The notes under the pieces were generated by a model. That model did not search any database. It saw only the letters and a list, made by a program, of their open reading frames with translations, and was not told the origin of the DNA. From assembly GCA_943354905.1 (NCBI GenBank), contig CALRDL010000006.1:1-40547 (forward strand): a stretch of DNA of 40,547 nt. The letters run 5' to 3'. Positions 28,032 to 36,174 of the stretch are shown here, in pieces; position 1 is the stretch's first letter; each line of letters begins with the position of its first letter. The translations under genes and the position numbers were made by a program. The stretch is from Candidatus Nomurabacteria bacterium. GTDB taxonomy: Bacteria; Patescibacteriota; Minisyncoccia; Phycocordibacterales; UBA9973.

Positions 28032-29069
28032 ATGGCTTTTATAGATGAAATAAAAATATATGCAGAAGCAGGTCGCGGTGGCGACGGTGTGGTGCGGTGG
28101 CGTCAAGAAAAATTTGTTCCTAAAGGTGGACCTTCTGGTGGTGATGCTGGGCGAGGCGGAGATTTTTATGTGCTGGCAGTGCGTGATGTGCATATACTTT
28201 CCAAATATAAAGCTAAGAAAGAATTTTACGCTGAACGTGGTGAAGATGGTTCAAATAAAAGTTTGCACGGCAAAAATGGTGAGGATTTCTTTTTACAGTT
28301 GCCTATTGGTTCGATAATCACAAATACAGACACAGACGAAACTTGGCAACTGACTGAAGAAGGGCAGAAGATAATGTTGCTCAAAGGTGGGTACGGTGGC
28401 TTTGGCAATGAACATTTTAAAAGTTCGCTAAATACTACTCCGATGGAAGCTCGTCCTGGGGCTGATGGAGATAAAGGGAATTTTCAAATTGAATTGCAAC
28501 TCTTTGCAGACATCGGACTCATCGGTCTGCCGAATGCAGGAAAATCTTCTTTACTCAATACTCTGACAAATGCAGATGCAAAGGTGGGTGATTATGCTTT
28601 CACTACGCTAGATCCAAACTTGGGAGATTTTTACGGATACATAATTGCTGATATTCCAGGACTTATCGAAGGAGCGTCCGAAGGCAAAGGTCTCGGGGTA
28701 AAATTTTTGCGTCACATCAAACGCACAAAAATGCTCGCGCACTTGGTATCTTTCGAAAATCTAAAATCTTCTAGTCCAGCGGGGATGCTGAAAGTTTACA
28801 AAGAAATTCGCAAGGAGCTTGAGAAATACGATAAAAAAATGGACTTGGGTGATGAAGGGCTCTCTCAAAAAGAAGAAATAATTATTTTAACTAAAACGGA
28901 TGCAGTTTCTGACCAGAAAATAATCACAAAAGTTGTTAAAGAATTTGAAAAATTAAAAAGTAGTCAGAAAACTAAGAAAAAAATAAAAGTGTTTAGTTTG
29001 TCGTTATTTGATGATAAATCTATCAAAAAACTCCAAGATAATTTTACAAAGCTTTTAAAAAATAAGTAA
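28032..29069 (+). CDS. obg: GTPase Obg (CgtA), without C-terminal OCT domain
   Basis: Large-subunit assembly GTPase. The Gly-rich Obg fold covers residues 1-157 (GRGGDGVVRWRQEKFVPKGGPSGGDAGRGG region, LPIGSII). The G domain has G1 GLPNAGKSS (165-173), G2 at TTLDPNLG, G3 DIPGLIEGASEGKGLG (207-222), and G4 TKTD (about 298-301). The 345-aa protein stops after the G domain, so the variable OCT tail of some Obg proteins is absent. Tight coupling to MYG1 and 33 nt to gatB suggest one transcription unit from yqeY to gatB. Confidence 0.96.
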   Translation: MAFIDEIKIYAEAGRGGDGVVRWRQEKFVPKGGPSGGDAGRGGDFYVLAVRDVHILSKYKAKKEFYAERGEDGSNKSLHGKNGEDFFLQLPIGSIITNTDTDETWQLTEEGQKIMLLKGGYGGFGNEHFKSSLNTTPMEARPGADGDKGNFQIELQLFADIGLIGLPNAGKSSLLNTLTNADAKVGDYAFTTLDPNLGDFYGYIIADIPGLIEGASEGKGLGVKFLRHIKRTKMLAHLVSFENLKSSSPAGMLKVYKEIRKELEKYDKKMDLGDEGLSQKEEIIILTKTDAVSDQKIITKVVKEFEKLKSSQKTKKKIKVFSLSLFDDKSIKKLQDNFTKLLKNK

Positions 29070-29102
29070 AATCTAAAAATATCTTAGAATTTCGTTATCT
29101 TT

Positions 29103-30596
29103 ATGAATCAGAAATATTATGTAACTATCGGGCTCGAAATACATGCAGAATTAAAGACGAACACGAAAATGTTTTGTTCTTGCAAGAACGATCCGGATGA
29201 AGAGAAACCAAATGTAAATATCTGTCCTGTCTGTATGGCTCATCCAGGGACTTTACCTGTAATCAATAAAAAAGCTATCGAAAATGTTATCAAAGTGGGG
29301 CTTGCAGTCGGAGGAAATATTGCTGACTTTTCTGAATTTGATCGCAAGAATTATTTTTATCCCGATATTCCAAAAGGATATCAGATTTCTCAATACAAAT
29401 ATCCGATTGTTTCTGGTGGGCATTTTGCTGATATGGACATCACTCGTATTCATCTCGAAGAAGATACTGGAACAAATAAACATATTGATGGTGATACTTC
29501 GACCACACCTAGTACAGGCTTTTCTTTGATTGATTTCAATCGCGCTGGAGTGCCACTCATGGAGTTGGTGACTGAGCCACATACTTTTGAGTCTGCGGAT
29601 GTTGCATCCAAAGTGGCTTCAAATTTTGCCAAAGAGTTACAACTTATTCTATGGTATTTAGATGTTGGAGAAGCGAATATGGAAAAAGGTGAAATGCGAG
29701 TAGAAGCGAATGTTTCTATTTCTCCTGATAAAGATAAAAAATGGAAAAATTATGTGGAAGTAAAAAATCTAAATTCTTTTCGTAGTGTCGAACGAGCTAT
29801 AAAATATGAAGTCGAGAGAATGACAGAGTTGTTTGAGTTAGGTAAGGAAATAGAAATCGTCAAAGAAACTCGTGGTTGGGATGAAAATAAGCAAAAAACT
29901 TTTTCTCAGAGAAAAAAAGAATCCAGTGAAGACTACAGATATTTCCCTGATCCAGATCTACCAAAGATGAAGCTTCATGAGGCGTTTGATTTAGAAGCTA
30001 TGAAAAAAGCTTTACCGGAATTGCCGAGTGCTGTACGTAAACGCCTTGTAACTTATGGAATAAAACAAGAAGATGCTAATTTATTAGCCGCTGAACCAGA
30101 ATTAAGATTAGAATTTGAAGGGACACTTTTTTGTTTTAAAGAATTTTTTGGTGATAAAATAATACCTTATGATCCTAGATATGCTATTGCAATAGCTAAT
30201 TTTACACTTTCTGACATTCAGGCAATTCTTAAAAAAGATCCCAAAAAGGGACTTGTGAACGTTGATCAATTGGCAATTTTGATTCGTAAATTTGTCGATG
30301 GGCAAATCTCTTCTCGAGTAGTTAAAGATTTAATTGCAAGGTTAATATATGAACGTCCTGATGATCTCGAAGAGATTCTCATAAAAGAAAATCTTATCCA
30401 AAATAATAATCCAGAAGAATTGAAAGAAATTGTTCAAAAAATAATTTCAGAAAATCAACAAGTAGTGGCGACGTACAAAGCTGGAAAAGAAAATGCTATT
30501 ATGTCTCTCGTCGGAAAAATAATCAAAGAATCTAATGGTTCGGCAAATCCACAGATTGTTATAAAATTGCTCAAGGAAATGCTTACCCGTTCGTAG
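29103..30596 (+). CDS. gatB: Aspartyl/glutamyl-tRNA amidotransferase subunit B
   Basis: Kinase-like subunit of GatCAB, which converts Glu-tRNA-Gln and/or Asp-tRNA-Asn to the amides. It begins YVTIGLEIHAELKTNTKMFCSCKN; CPVCMAHPGTLP supplies Cys ligands of the zinc site together with the first Cys pair. YFYPDIPKGYQISQ and NRAGVPLMELVTEP are universal GatB blocks. The C-terminal tRNA-binding helical/YqeY part ends at about 497. gatA and gatC are not in the window. Confidence 0.97.
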   Translation: MNQKYYVTIGLEIHAELKTNTKMFCSCKNDPDEEKPNVNICPVCMAHPGTLPVINKKAIENVIKVGLAVGGNIADFSEFDRKNYFYPDIPKGYQISQYKYPIVSGGHFADMDITRIHLEEDTGTNKHIDGDTSTTPSTGFSLIDFNRAGVPLMELVTEPHTFESADVASKVASNFAKELQLILWYLDVGEANMEKGEMRVEANVSISPDKDKKWKNYVEVKNLNSFRSVERAIKYEVERMTELFELGKEIEIVKETRGWDENKQKTFSQRKKESSEDYRYFPDPDLPKMKLHEAFDLEAMKKALPELPSAVRKRLVTYGIKQEDANLLAAEPELRLEFEGTLFCFKEFFGDKIIPYDPRYAIAIANFTLSDIQAILKKDPKKGLVNVDQLAILIRKFVDGQISSRVVKDLIARLIYERPDDLEEILIKENLIQNNNPEELKEIVQKIISENQQVVATYKAGKENAIMSLVGKIIKESNGSANPQIVIKLLKEMLTRS

Positions 30597-30628
30597 CTTT
30601 TTGAGCGTTGGTGGGCTACAATAGTGGT

Positions 30629-30667
30629 ATGAATCCCGTTAGAGACCGCGATCACGAAGTAATATAA
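30629..30667 (+). CDS. Possible 12-codon leader peptide before the aldolase gene
   Basis: ATG 30629 encodes MNPVRDRDHEVI and stops at TAA 30667. A TACAAT -10 (30617-30622) ends 6 nt before the ATG, again the leaderless arrangement. The ORF covers the left arm of the inverted repeat whose right arm contains the fba start codon, so its translation could open that hairpin. It may equally be chance coding within a dispersed repeat. Confidence 0.3.
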   Translation: MNPVRDRDHEVI

Positions 30668-30753
30668 AAAATAATTCAATAAATTTATGACGATCAATAT
30701 TATAAAAAATAATTCACAAGTTGCGAAGATCGTGACCTGTCTCTAAACGGGAT
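30633..30753 (+). repeat. Inverted-repeat element (about 120 bp) ending at the fba start codon
   Basis: ATCCCGTTAGAGAC (30633-30646) pairs with GTCTCTAAACGGGAT (30739-30753), one bulged base. An inner stem TCACGA/TCGTGA (30652-30657 and 30730-30735) continues it. The AT-rich interior has a 16-nt direct repeat TATAAAAAATAATTCA at 30663-30678 and 30701-30716. The fba ATG (30752) is inside the right arm. Either a dispersed palindromic element or a start-codon-masking leader. Confidence 0.65.
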
Positions 30754-31618
30754 GAAAACACTTCGTGAATATATAAAGGAAGCAAATGATAAAAAAGTTG
30801 CCATAGGGCATTTTAATATTTCAAATTTAGAAACATTACATGCTGTTTATAACATGGCAAAAAAATTAAATGTACCAGTCATTATAGGCCTTTCTGAGGG
30901 TGAAGAAGATTTTGTCGGTAAGGTTGAAGCTGTGGCTATAATAAAAACTTTACGCGAAAAAGAAAATTTTCCGATTTTTTTAAATGCTGATCACCATTAT
31001 AGTTTTGATAGAGTTAAAACCTCGATCGATGCTGGTTTTGATTCAGTTATTTTTGATGGAGCAAATTTGAGTTTGGAAGAAAATATTAAAATTACTAAAA
31101 AGTGTGTAGACTATGCCCGCAAAGTCACAACGGAAACGGGACGCGATATTTTAGTCGAAGCCGAACTCGGATATATAGGTTCTGGTTCAAACATCAAAGA
31201 AACTATTCCCGAAGGCGCAGGCATCAAAACAAAACCCGAAGATGCAAGAAACTTCGTAGAAATGACCGGCATAGATATGCTGGCTCCATCTGTCGGTTCT
31301 ATTCATGGAATGATAAAAAGTGGCAAGCCCCACATCGATGGGGAATTAGTCGCAGAAATAAAAAAAGTGACTGGAGTACCTTTAGTATTGCATGGCGGTT
31401 CAGGTCTCCGTGACGAAGATTTTACAAATGGTATTAAGGCTGGAATAAACATCATCCACATAAGTACAGAGATACGTCTCGCCTACGACGAAGCTCTAAA
31501 GAAATCTCTAGCCGACAAACCCGACGAAGTCGCTCCATACAAAATCCTACAACCAGTAGTAGAGGCGATAGAAAAAGTGGTAGAGGATAGATTGAAACTT
31601 TTTAATAATTTATATTAG
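30752..31618 (+). CDS. fba: Class II fructose-bisphosphate aldolase family protein
   Basis: Zinc-dependent aldolase, most likely joining or splitting fructose-1,6-bisphosphate in glycolysis; tagatose-bisphosphate or related substrates cannot be excluded. Seen: AIGHFNISNLETL, FLNADHHYSF (catalytic D80, zinc His H81 or H82), DGANLSLEENI, VEAELGYIG, SVGSIHGMIKSGKPHID (zinc His) and VLHGGSGLRDEDF (zinc His, phosphate loop). Its 288 aa is typical. No Shine-Dalgarno sequence other than GGG directly at the ATG, which lies in the arm of an inverted repeat. Confidence 0.93.
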   Translation: MKTLREYIKEANDKKVAIGHFNISNLETLHAVYNMAKKLNVPVIIGLSEGEEDFVGKVEAVAIIKTLREKENFPIFLNADHHYSFDRVKTSIDAGFDSVIFDGANLSLEENIKITKKCVDYARKVTTETGRDILVEAELGYIGSGSNIKETIPEGAGIKTKPEDARNFVEMTGIDMLAPSVGSIHGMIKSGKPHIDGELVAEIKKVTGVPLVLHGGSGLRDEDFTNGIKAGINIIHISTEIRLAYDEALKKSLADKPDEVAPYKILQPVVEAIEKVVEDRLKLFNNLY

Positions 31619-31622
31619 ATAT

Positions 31623-31650
31623 ATCCCAACATTCGTACGAATGTTGGGAT
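31623..31650. repeat. Perfect 28-bp palindrome upstream of the winged-helix gene
   Basis: ATCCCAACATTCGT followed by its exact complement ACGAATGTTGGGAT, no spacer. It lies 5 nt after the fba stop and 8 nt before the ATG at 31659. A candidate promoter TTGAAA (31592-31597)/TAGATA (31616-31621) would put it over the start site, as an operator for the regulator. No T-run, so a poor terminator. Confidence 0.8.
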
Positions 31651-31658
31651 GAAAAAAT

Positions 31659-31937
31659 ATGAAAAATAAATTGGAATATAGAAAATTAGAAAGAATTGTC
31701 AAAGGATTTGCGAATCATCGCAGGTTGCAGATTTTAGAATTGCTCAAAAGGCAACCAGAACTTTCTATTCAAGAAGTTGCAGAGCAAGTTAAATCTGATG
31801 AAAAGAATGTTTCTTCACATGTAAATAAAATGGCGATATCTGGTTTGGTTATTAAAAGAAATGATATTAGATCTGTCAGATTAAAATTAACAAAACGCGG
31901 AAGTATCATTCTAAAGTTCGTTAGAATGTTAGAATAA
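31659..31937 (+). CDS. Winged helix-turn-helix regulator (ArsR/MarR-like)
   Basis: The 92-aa protein is essentially one winged HTH: ERIVKGFANHRRLQILELLKRQPELSIQEVAEQV (helices 1-3) and KNVSSHVNKMAISGLVIKRNDIRSVRLKLTKRG (recognition helix and wing). The NHRRLQILELL start is ArsR-like. No Cys pair for metal sensing is present, so the signal is unknown. A perfect palindrome just upstream suggests autoregulation. The next gene starts 7 nt after the stop, so it probably controls or accompanies the zinc-finger gene. Confidence 0.82.
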   Translation: MKNKLEYRKLERIVKGFANHRRLQILELLKRQPELSIQEVAEQVKSDEKNVSSHVNKMAISGLVIKRNDIRSVRLKLTKRGSIILKFVRMLE

Positions 31938-31944
31938 AATATTT

Positions 31945-33669
31945 ATGCAGAGTAAAACTCCAAAATTTGATATATTAATGAGTAGAATCTTAGATGAGCT
32001 TATTCCACATACGCAAATTTGTGGAGACTGTAAAAAAGATTTTAAAATTGAGAGTGAGGATATAGTTTTTTATAAAATGTTTCGAGTTCCTGCACCAAAG
32101 CTTTGCCCGAGATGTAGACAGAAGAGACGACTTTCTTTTGTAAATTATTCAAATATATACAAACGCAAATGTGATGTTCCTGGTCATAAGGATACGATGA
32201 TTTCACCTGTGGCGCCAGTTATGCCGTGGGTCACATATGATCATGAGACATACTTTAGTGATGTTTGGGATCCAACTTCATATGGTAGAGATGTAAGCGA
32301 TAAGCCTTTTTTTACTCAATTTTTAGATTTATTAAAAATTATTCCTCAACCCGGTGTTCGTAGAGGAGTAAATTGCGTGAATAGTGACTTTAGTTTTTAT
32401 GGAAAAAACATGAAAGATTGTTATTATGTTTTTGGTGGTAGAAATTCAGAAAATGTGATGTATGGTTCCTCAATTTATAAATCTAGACACGTTGTTGATT
32501 CTTATTTTGTAAAAAAAGTCGACATTGCATTTGAGAGTATACGCACAACTGATTCTTTTAAAACAAAATATTCCTATTTTTCTTCAAACTGTATTGATTG
32601 TGATTTTATTTTTGATTGTAGAAATTGTCAAAATTGTTTTGGCTGTGTAAATCTTCGTAATAAAAATTATTGCTGGGAGAACGTTCAACTTTCCAAAGAA
32701 GAATATCAAAAACGAAGAGCAAGTGTGGATCTAGGAAGTCGGGTAGTGAATAAAGAATATCAAAAAAAGTTTTGGGATTTAGTAAGGATAAGCCCTGTAC
32801 GGGCTACGAGAGTTCATCAATCACAAAATGTTTCTGGGGACGATATTATCACATCAAATAATTGCCAAAAATGTTTTCAAGTGGAAAATGGTGAAAATCT
32901 AAGATATGTGGCTTTTGCTGTAGTTAATTTAAAAGATTCAATGGATGTGGGTTATTCTGGAGGAGCGGAACGTATTTTTTGTTCACAAAATACGGGGGAT
33001 AAATCTTTTAATGTAAAATTCTCCTTTGCTGTCAAAGAATCTGTTGATTGTGAATATATGATGTCATCTAATAATTGTCATAATTGTTTTGGTTGTGTGG
33101 GTATAAAGAATGCCTCGTATACAATTTTTAATAAAAAATACTCTCCAGAAGAATATTGGGTTGTTTTAGATGATATAAAAACTAAGATGCTCGAAGACGA
33201 TATATATGGTGAATTTTTTCCAATGTCTTTTGCTCCCCACCCATACAACAGTTCTTTTGCAAATATTATTTATCCAATGACTGAAGCTGAAGCCAGAGAG
33301 CGAGGTTTGTATTGGCAAGGAGATGTTGATGTCGATATAAAATTTTTAAAAACTATATCAGTTGATGAGTTGCCAGATAATATTATGGATGTTACAGAGG
33401 ACTTATTTAATCTTGTTATTCTTGGCATAGAGTCAAAAAAACCTTTTAAAATTATTCCGCGCGAGGTTGAATTTTATAAACAAAATAAAATTCCATTACC
33501 GACAGATACGCCGTATCAGAGAATTATTAATCGTTTTAAAATTTTAAATAATTTTCAAATTCATCAGGAGAATTGTTTTGCGTGTAATAAAGTAATTGAC
33601 TCATCTTATAAAAAATCTGATGGTTATAAGCCATATTGTGAGGAATGTTTTCAAAAAGAAGTGTTATAA
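31945..33669 (+). CDS. Cys-rich multi-zinc-ribbon protein of CPR type, function unknown
   Basis: A 574-aa protein with an N-terminal zinc ribbon (C26-GD-C29 and C54-PR-C57) followed by QKRRLSFVNYSNIYKRKCDVPG, a block I associate with CPR genomes. The middle has Cys-dense repeats: NCIDCDFIFDCRNCQNCFGC (215-234) and SSNNCHNCFGCVGIKN (around 372-387), each followed by an N-K-x-Y...E-E-Y motif. The spacing suggests a repeating beta-solenoid or metal-studded fold. A LIM-like C-terminus has CFACNKVI and CEECF. No catalytic motif is recognised. No signal peptide, so probably cytosolic. It ends 7 nt before a GTG start. Confidence 0.75.
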   Translation: MQSKTPKFDILMSRILDELIPHTQICGDCKKDFKIESEDIVFYKMFRVPAPKLCPRCRQKRRLSFVNYSNIYKRKCDVPGHKDTMISPVAPVMPWVTYDHETYFSDVWDPTSYGRDVSDKPFFTQFLDLLKIIPQPGVRRGVNCVNSDFSFYGKNMKDCYYVFGGRNSENVMYGSSIYKSRHVVDSYFVKKVDIAFESIRTTDSFKTKYSYFSSNCIDCDFIFDCRNCQNCFGCVNLRNKNYCWENVQLSKEEYQKRRASVDLGSRVVNKEYQKKFWDLVRISPVRATRVHQSQNVSGDDIITSNNCQKCFQVENGENLRYVAFAVVNLKDSMDVGYSGGAERIFCSQNTGDKSFNVKFSFAVKESVDCEYMMSSNNCHNCFGCVGIKNASYTIFNKKYSPEEYWVVLDDIKTKMLEDDIYGEFFPMSFAPHPYNSSFANIIYPMTEAEARERGLYWQGDVDVDIKFLKTISVDELPDNIMDVTEDLFNLVILGIESKKPFKIIPREVEFYKQNKIPLPTDTPYQRIINRFKILNNFQIHQENCFACNKVIDSSYKKSDGYKPYCEECFQKEVL

Positions 33670-33670
33670 T
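33665..33670 (+). promoter_or_regulatory. -10 box of the FAD-linked oxidase gene, leaderless GTG
   Basis: A perfect TATAAT overlaps the stop codon of the zinc-finger gene; 6 nt follow, then GTG 33677. No clear -35. Confidence 0.5.
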
Positions 33671-33676
33671 AGATTA

Positions 33677-35425
33677 GTGAAAAAAGAAATTCAAAAATTT
33701 TTTAAGGGGGAGGTGGAGGATGGGGTGGAGACGCTTTCAAAATATTCGCATGATGCGAGTTTGCTTGAAGTGCGACCGAAAGTTGTGGTTTTTCCGAAAG
33801 ATAAAGAGGATATAAAAAATTTAATTAAATGGATAAATGCAAATAATACGAGAGCTGACCTAGTCGGTTTGTCTATCACTCCACGGTGTGCGGGGACGGA
33901 TATGTCTGGTGGAGCGATCGGTGAATCTATAATTATGGATTTTACTCGATATATGAATAAGCTGATCGGGGGGCCGCTTCCAATTAATAAATCCTCTTGG
34001 TCTATTACTGTCGAGCCCGGGATGTTTTATCGTGATTTTGAAAAAATTACTTTAAAGAAAGGTTTGATTTTGCCTTGCTATACAGCTTCGAAAAGTATTA
34101 ATGCTATGGGAGGTATGTTTGGCAATAATTCTGCTGGTGAACGAACCTTGAAATACGGGAAGACTGAGGATTATATTTTGGAATCTAAAGTAATTTTTGC
34201 AGATGGAAATGAATACATTGTAAAATCTCTAAATAAAAATGAATTAGAGCAAAAAATATCTCAAAATGATTTTGAAGGAAATGTTTACAAAAATATATAT
34301 AACCTCATAAAAGAAAATGAAAGTGACATAAAAAATGCCAAACCAAAAGTACACAAAAATTCTGCCGGATATTATATTTGGAATGTGATTTCTGAACGAA
34401 ATGAAGAAATCATCCCGAGAGCAATCGAGGGATCAAGAGAAAAGTATTTCGATCTAAATAAATTATTAGTGGGTTCGCAAGGAACTCTCGGGATTGTCAC
34501 AGAAATAACTTTTAAAATTATTCCGGACAATAAATATTCCAAACTTGTCGCTATATTTATGAACGATCTTGAACCTCTCGGGCGTTTAGTTGGAGAGATA
34601 CTTGAATTAAATCCAGAAACTATCGAAGCTTATGATGATAAGACTATGAAATTGGCAGTCAAATTCTTTCCAGATTTTTTAAAAAATAAAGGTTTGGTGG
34701 GAATGATGAAATTCGTATGGAGTTTTTTGCCAGAATTTTTTATGATGTTTAATAGTTTATTTGGTGGAGGATTTCCAAAATTAATTTTGCTTGTAGAATT
34801 TTCAGGAGAAAATGAGGAAGAAGTAAATGCGGAGTGTATAAAACTCGAAGAAAATATAAAAAATTTCAAACTTCAAGTTCGTATAACTAAAAATCAATCA
34901 GAAGCAAATAAATATTGGGACATTCGTCGAGAAAGTTTTGGCTTACTACGGAGGCATGTCAAAGGTACTAGGACAGCACCATTTATCGACGACATCATCG
35001 TGCGTCCAGAATTTTTACCTAAATTTATTCCAGAGTTGAATAATATTTTGAGTAAGTATGATCTGATATATACTATAGCTGGGCATGCGGGAGATGGAAA
35101 TTTTCATATTATTCCTCTCATGGATTTTTCACGCAATGATACCAAAAAAATCATTATGGAACTTTCTGAAAAAGTTTATGATTTAGTAGAGAGGTATCAT
35201 GGGTCTATCACTGCTGAGCACAACGATGGTATAATCCGCACACCGTATCTAAATAAAATGTTCAAATCTGAGATTTTGGATATTTTCAAGAGGATTAAAA
35301 ATATTTTTGATCCGAAAAATATTTTTAATCCAGGGAAAAAAGTTCCTACTCATTATATGGGGGGTACCAAGGAATATATATCTAACCATATCGCTATCGA
35401 ACATAAAATCATCCACAAAGTCTAG
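33677..35425 (+). CDS. FAD-linked oxidase (GlcD / D-lactate dehydrogenase type)
   Basis: Flavoprotein oxidising a 2-hydroxy acid such as D-lactate or glycolate. The PCMH-type FAD domain has FPKDKEDIKNLIKW, PRCAGTDMSGGAIG and MGGMFGNNSAGERTLKYGKTEDYI. The FAD-oxidase C-terminal domain has IAGHAGDGNFHIIPLMD (catalytic and metal His), then ITAEHNDGIIRTPYL and IFDPKNIFNPGKK. No Fe-S domain follows in the protein. The start is GTG 33677 (VKKEIQKFF); the upstream in-frame ATG would overlap the previous gene by 74 nt and lies before the -10 box. 582 aa. Confidence 0.9.
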   Translation: MKKEIQKFFKGEVEDGVETLSKYSHDASLLEVRPKVVVFPKDKEDIKNLIKWINANNTRADLVGLSITPRCAGTDMSGGAIGESIIMDFTRYMNKLIGGPLPINKSSWSITVEPGMFYRDFEKITLKKGLILPCYTASKSINAMGGMFGNNSAGERTLKYGKTEDYILESKVIFADGNEYIVKSLNKNELEQKISQNDFEGNVYKNIYNLIKENESDIKNAKPKVHKNSAGYYIWNVISERNEEIIPRAIEGSREKYFDLNKLLVGSQGTLGIVTEITFKIIPDNKYSKLVAIFMNDLEPLGRLVGEILELNPETIEAYDDKTMKLAVKFFPDFLKNKGLVGMMKFVWSFLPEFFMMFNSLFGGGFPKLILLVEFSGENEEEVNAECIKLEENIKNFKLQVRITKNQSEANKYWDIRRESFGLLRRHVKGTRTAPFIDDIIVRPEFLPKFIPELNNILSKYDLIYTIAGHAGDGNFHIIPLMDFSRNDTKKIIMELSEKVYDLVERYHGSITAEHNDGIIRTPYLNKMFKSEILDIFKRIKNIFDPKNIFNPGKKVPTHYMGGTKEYISNHIAIEHKIIHKV

Positions 35426-35448
35426 TCAGAGAGTGTAGTTAGATTTGA

Positions 35449-35477
35449 TTTGCATTTTTATTATTTTTCTGTATACT
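35449..35477 (+). promoter_or_regulatory. Promoter of bL25 gene, leaderless
   Basis: TTTGCA (35449-35454), 17 nt, TATACT (35472-35477), 6 nt, ATG 35484. The +1 is predicted at the start codon. Confidence 0.7.
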
Positions 35478-35483
35478 GTTTTT

Positions 35484-36143
35484 ATGTTTATAATCAAAGC
35501 TTCGAAGAGAAATAACGGTATAAAATTAGATGTTCTAAGAAAATCTGGAGTTATCCCAGCGGTTTTTTACGGAGTTGGAGAGGAGACCACTTCTATTTCT
35601 GTACCGACTATTGAGTTTAAGAAAGTTTGGAGAGACGCGGGAGAATCTTCTGCTGTCAAAGTAAATGTTGAGGGTAAAGATATTGATGTGCTTATCCATG
35701 AAGTTCAAGTCGACCCTGTTACTGACGAACCCATCCACGTAGACTTCTTGGCTATTGATATGAAGAAAAAAATCAAAGTCAAAGTTGAGGTTGTTTTTGA
35801 AGGTATTTCTGGTGCTGTCAAGAGTGGTATTGGAAACCTTGTTAAAGTTTTACATGAAATAGAAATCGAAGCTTTGCCTGCTGGTCTGCCACACAATCTC
35901 GTGGCTGATATTTCAAAATTAGAAGGTTTGGATAGTAGTATTTTAGTTTCTGATATAAAACTTCCTACTGGTGTCGTGGCTATCACTGATGGCGTTGATA
36001 TCGTAGCTTCTATTGTTGCTCAAGTTGAAGAAAAAGAAGAAGAAGTCGCTCCTGTTGACCTATCTGCTATTGAAGTAGAAAAGAAAGGCAAGAAAGAGGA
36101 GGAGGGTGTTGCGCCTGAGGGAGATGCTCCATCTAAGGAATAA
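35484..36143 (+). CDS. rplY: Large ribosomal subunit protein bL25 (CTC form)
   Basis: Binds 5S rRNA. The N-terminal L25 domain (1-90) starts MFIIKASKRNNGIKLDVLRKSGVIPAVFYG and contains VLIHEVQVDPVTDEPIHVDFLAI. The C-terminal TL5/CTC beta domain (95-185) and an acidic Glu-rich tail follow. 219 aa. The longest frame starts 13 codons earlier inside the promoter and is rejected. Confidence 0.93.
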   Translation: MFIIKASKRNNGIKLDVLRKSGVIPAVFYGVGEETTSISVPTIEFKKVWRDAGESSAVKVNVEGKDIDVLIHEVQVDPVTDEPIHVDFLAIDMKKKIKVKVEVVFEGISGAVKSGIGNLVKVLHEIEIEALPAGLPHNLVADISKLEGLDSSILVSDIKLPTGVVAITDGVDIVASIVAQVEEKEEEVAPVDLSAIEVEKKGKKEEEGVAPEGDAPSKE

Positions 36144-36158
36144 TTTTTTAATAAAATA

Positions 36159-36167
36159 TGTTATAAT
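36159..36167 (+). promoter_or_regulatory. Extended -10 of the peptidoglycan hydrolase gene, leaderless
   Basis: TGTTATAAT (TG-N-TATAAT) ends 7 nt before ATG 36175. The extended motif makes up for a poor -35. Confidence 0.65.
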
Positions 36168-36174
36168 AAAAGCT

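Noticed and set aside
30455-30697. Minus-strand ORF of 80 codons over the gatB end
   Set aside because: Antisense to the conserved GatB C-terminus and to the inverted-repeat element; no recognisable protein.
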